DNA from: Adineta steineri
Taxonomy: Eukaryota > Rotifera > Eurotatoria > Adinetida > Adinetidae
Assembly (NCBI GenBank): GCA_905250115.1
Contig: CAJNOI010000284.1
Coordinates: 1,497-65,496 of the forward strand
Length of the DNA stretch: 64,000 nucleotides
Direction of reading: 5' to 3'
A program made the translations under genes and the position numbers. Shown here piece after piece: positions 63,045 to 64,000 of the stretch. The notes under the pieces are model-generated. The model saw only the letters and a program-made list of their open reading frames with translations. It ran no database searches and was not told the DNA's origin. How positions within the stretch are numbered: the first letter of the stretch is position 1; every line of letters begins with the position of its first letter.

Positions 63045-64000
63045 TTACCACCATAAGCATAGTTCAAGCCATCGACGTTCAATATTATAATTATCAAGTA
63101 ATTTTTCATTATCGATCATTGTTATCAATTGATTGATCATTGCATTATCACCATAAAACATCAGTGAGAAAAGATGATTGTTACTAATTCTGTTTGACAA
63201 CAAAGTTTGTACAAATGATATGAGAGCATCCCCTCTGCTCTGAATTTCAAGACATTCCATTCGAGGAAAAAGCTTATTGATTAGTTGAACAGTGGTAAGT
63301 GCAAGTTTATCAGTTATTATTACATTTTGCACATTATTATTGCATACCAAATCAGCTGTATTAGTTTGTTGATCTGATGATACTTCCATTTCAGATGATG
63401 GTCGTACGTCAAGAATCAGTTTTTGAACATTAGGCATACGATTAAGAAGTTTCACAAAATTGTTCAATAATTGATTGTTAAATGGAATCTTTAAATAAGT
63501 AATATTTGTCAAAATTATAATATGACTTAGATTATCAATGAATGAGTCAATATTGATCGTATAATAATTATCTATAAGTTCCAATGCAGTTACATAAGGA
63601 AATTGAAAGGGAAAATTGGCAACAATATTTCGATTTTTCATACTAATGCCTGGCCCAGAAGATAGATAGAAGACTGGATCTTGGTACAAACATATGTTAT
63701 TATCTAAAGGTCCATCAATTTGACAACAGTATCGCCTAAAAGAAAAGAATCATTAGCTCACAACAATAAGTGTTTTCTTTCATTGATTATACCGGCGCAT
63801 TTGAGTTGAATAGAATGCTAAATGTACTTCTTGAGAAAACTGATAATAATGGCTATGGGCAAAAAACAATTGTCGTTCGATCCAAAATGGCGAAGAAAAT
63901 TCATCAAGTAATGTTCGACAGCGACTATTTCCATCAGCATCTTTAATTAATGGACCATGGTAATCAAAGAGAAACGTACGCAACCGTGGTATATGACGTA
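63045..64000 (-). CDS. F-box-type bdelloid family protein, C-terminal part
   Basis: Two exons on the minus strand: right edge (open at 64000) to 63792, and 63739-63045. The donor CGCCG|GTATAA and acceptor TTTTAG|GC join in phase 2. The first exon reads IPRLRTFLFDYHG, LLDEFSSPFWIERQLFF and VHLAFYSTQMRR, a layout I associate with the large F-box/LRR-like families of bdelloids. The second continues with irregular leucine-rich strands (VTALELIDNYYTI, ITYLKIPFNNQLL, VQKLILDVRP, MECLEIQSRG). The N-terminus, where an F-box would lie, is outside the window. The end ELCLWW is followed by TAA. Confidence 0.7.

Overview
The window is eukaryotic, AT-rich and gene-sparse, and reads best as a bdelloid rotifer (Rotaria- or Adineta-like). 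The grounds are introns mostly of 50-60 bp, many ADP-ribosyltransferase (ART), NHL, F-box/LRR and ankyrin genes, and many interstitial blocks of GGGTGTGGGTGT, which matches the TGTGGG telomere repeat reported for bdelloids. The species is inferred, not proven.

Layout. At 1-2 kb a class-3 lipase-like gene (minus) runs off the left edge. At 4.8-5.9 kb lies an ankyrin-ART gene (minus), and at 7.4-9.1 kb a two-exon P-loop GTPase (minus). From 9.1 to 16.1 kb I find no gene, but a nest of mobile and repeat DNA: two non-autonomous hAT elements with terminal repeats and 8-bp target duplications, a 478-bp inverted-repeat element, and telomere-like fold-backs. From 16.2 to 33.6 kb one giant titin/twitchin-like muscle gene (minus) carries roughly 36 Ig and 20 Fn3 domains; its 5' end is lost in a 100-N gap. 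At 36.4-39.5 kb is a three-exon ART-TPR-NHL gene with one in-frame stop. A class-A GPCR follows at 40.1-41.1 kb, a broken ART pseudogene at 42.7-43.7 kb, ankyrin relics at 43.9-44.4 kb, an intact ART-TPR gene at 45.9-48.1 kb and exon relics at 48.5-48.9 kb. At 52.9-58.6 kb an F-box gene carries about 24 leucine-rich repeats, one per 84-bp exon. At 59.4-61.9 kb lies a caspase-NHL gene, and at 63.0-64 kb a partial F-box-type gene (minus).

The strongest biological theme is modularity. A near-identical six-bladed NHL sensor exon, entered at the same intron phase, is joined to an ADP-ribosyltransferase in one gene and to a caspase-like protease in another. ART domains are also paired with ankyrin or TPR repeats. 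This looks like an effector-plus-recognition-domain repertoire, of the sort expected in stress or immune signalling; that role is inference. The strongest structural theme is a dispersed family of about 17 short fold-backs whose arms resemble telomere repeats in head-to-head polarity. One is split by a hAT insertion with a perfect 8-bp duplication.
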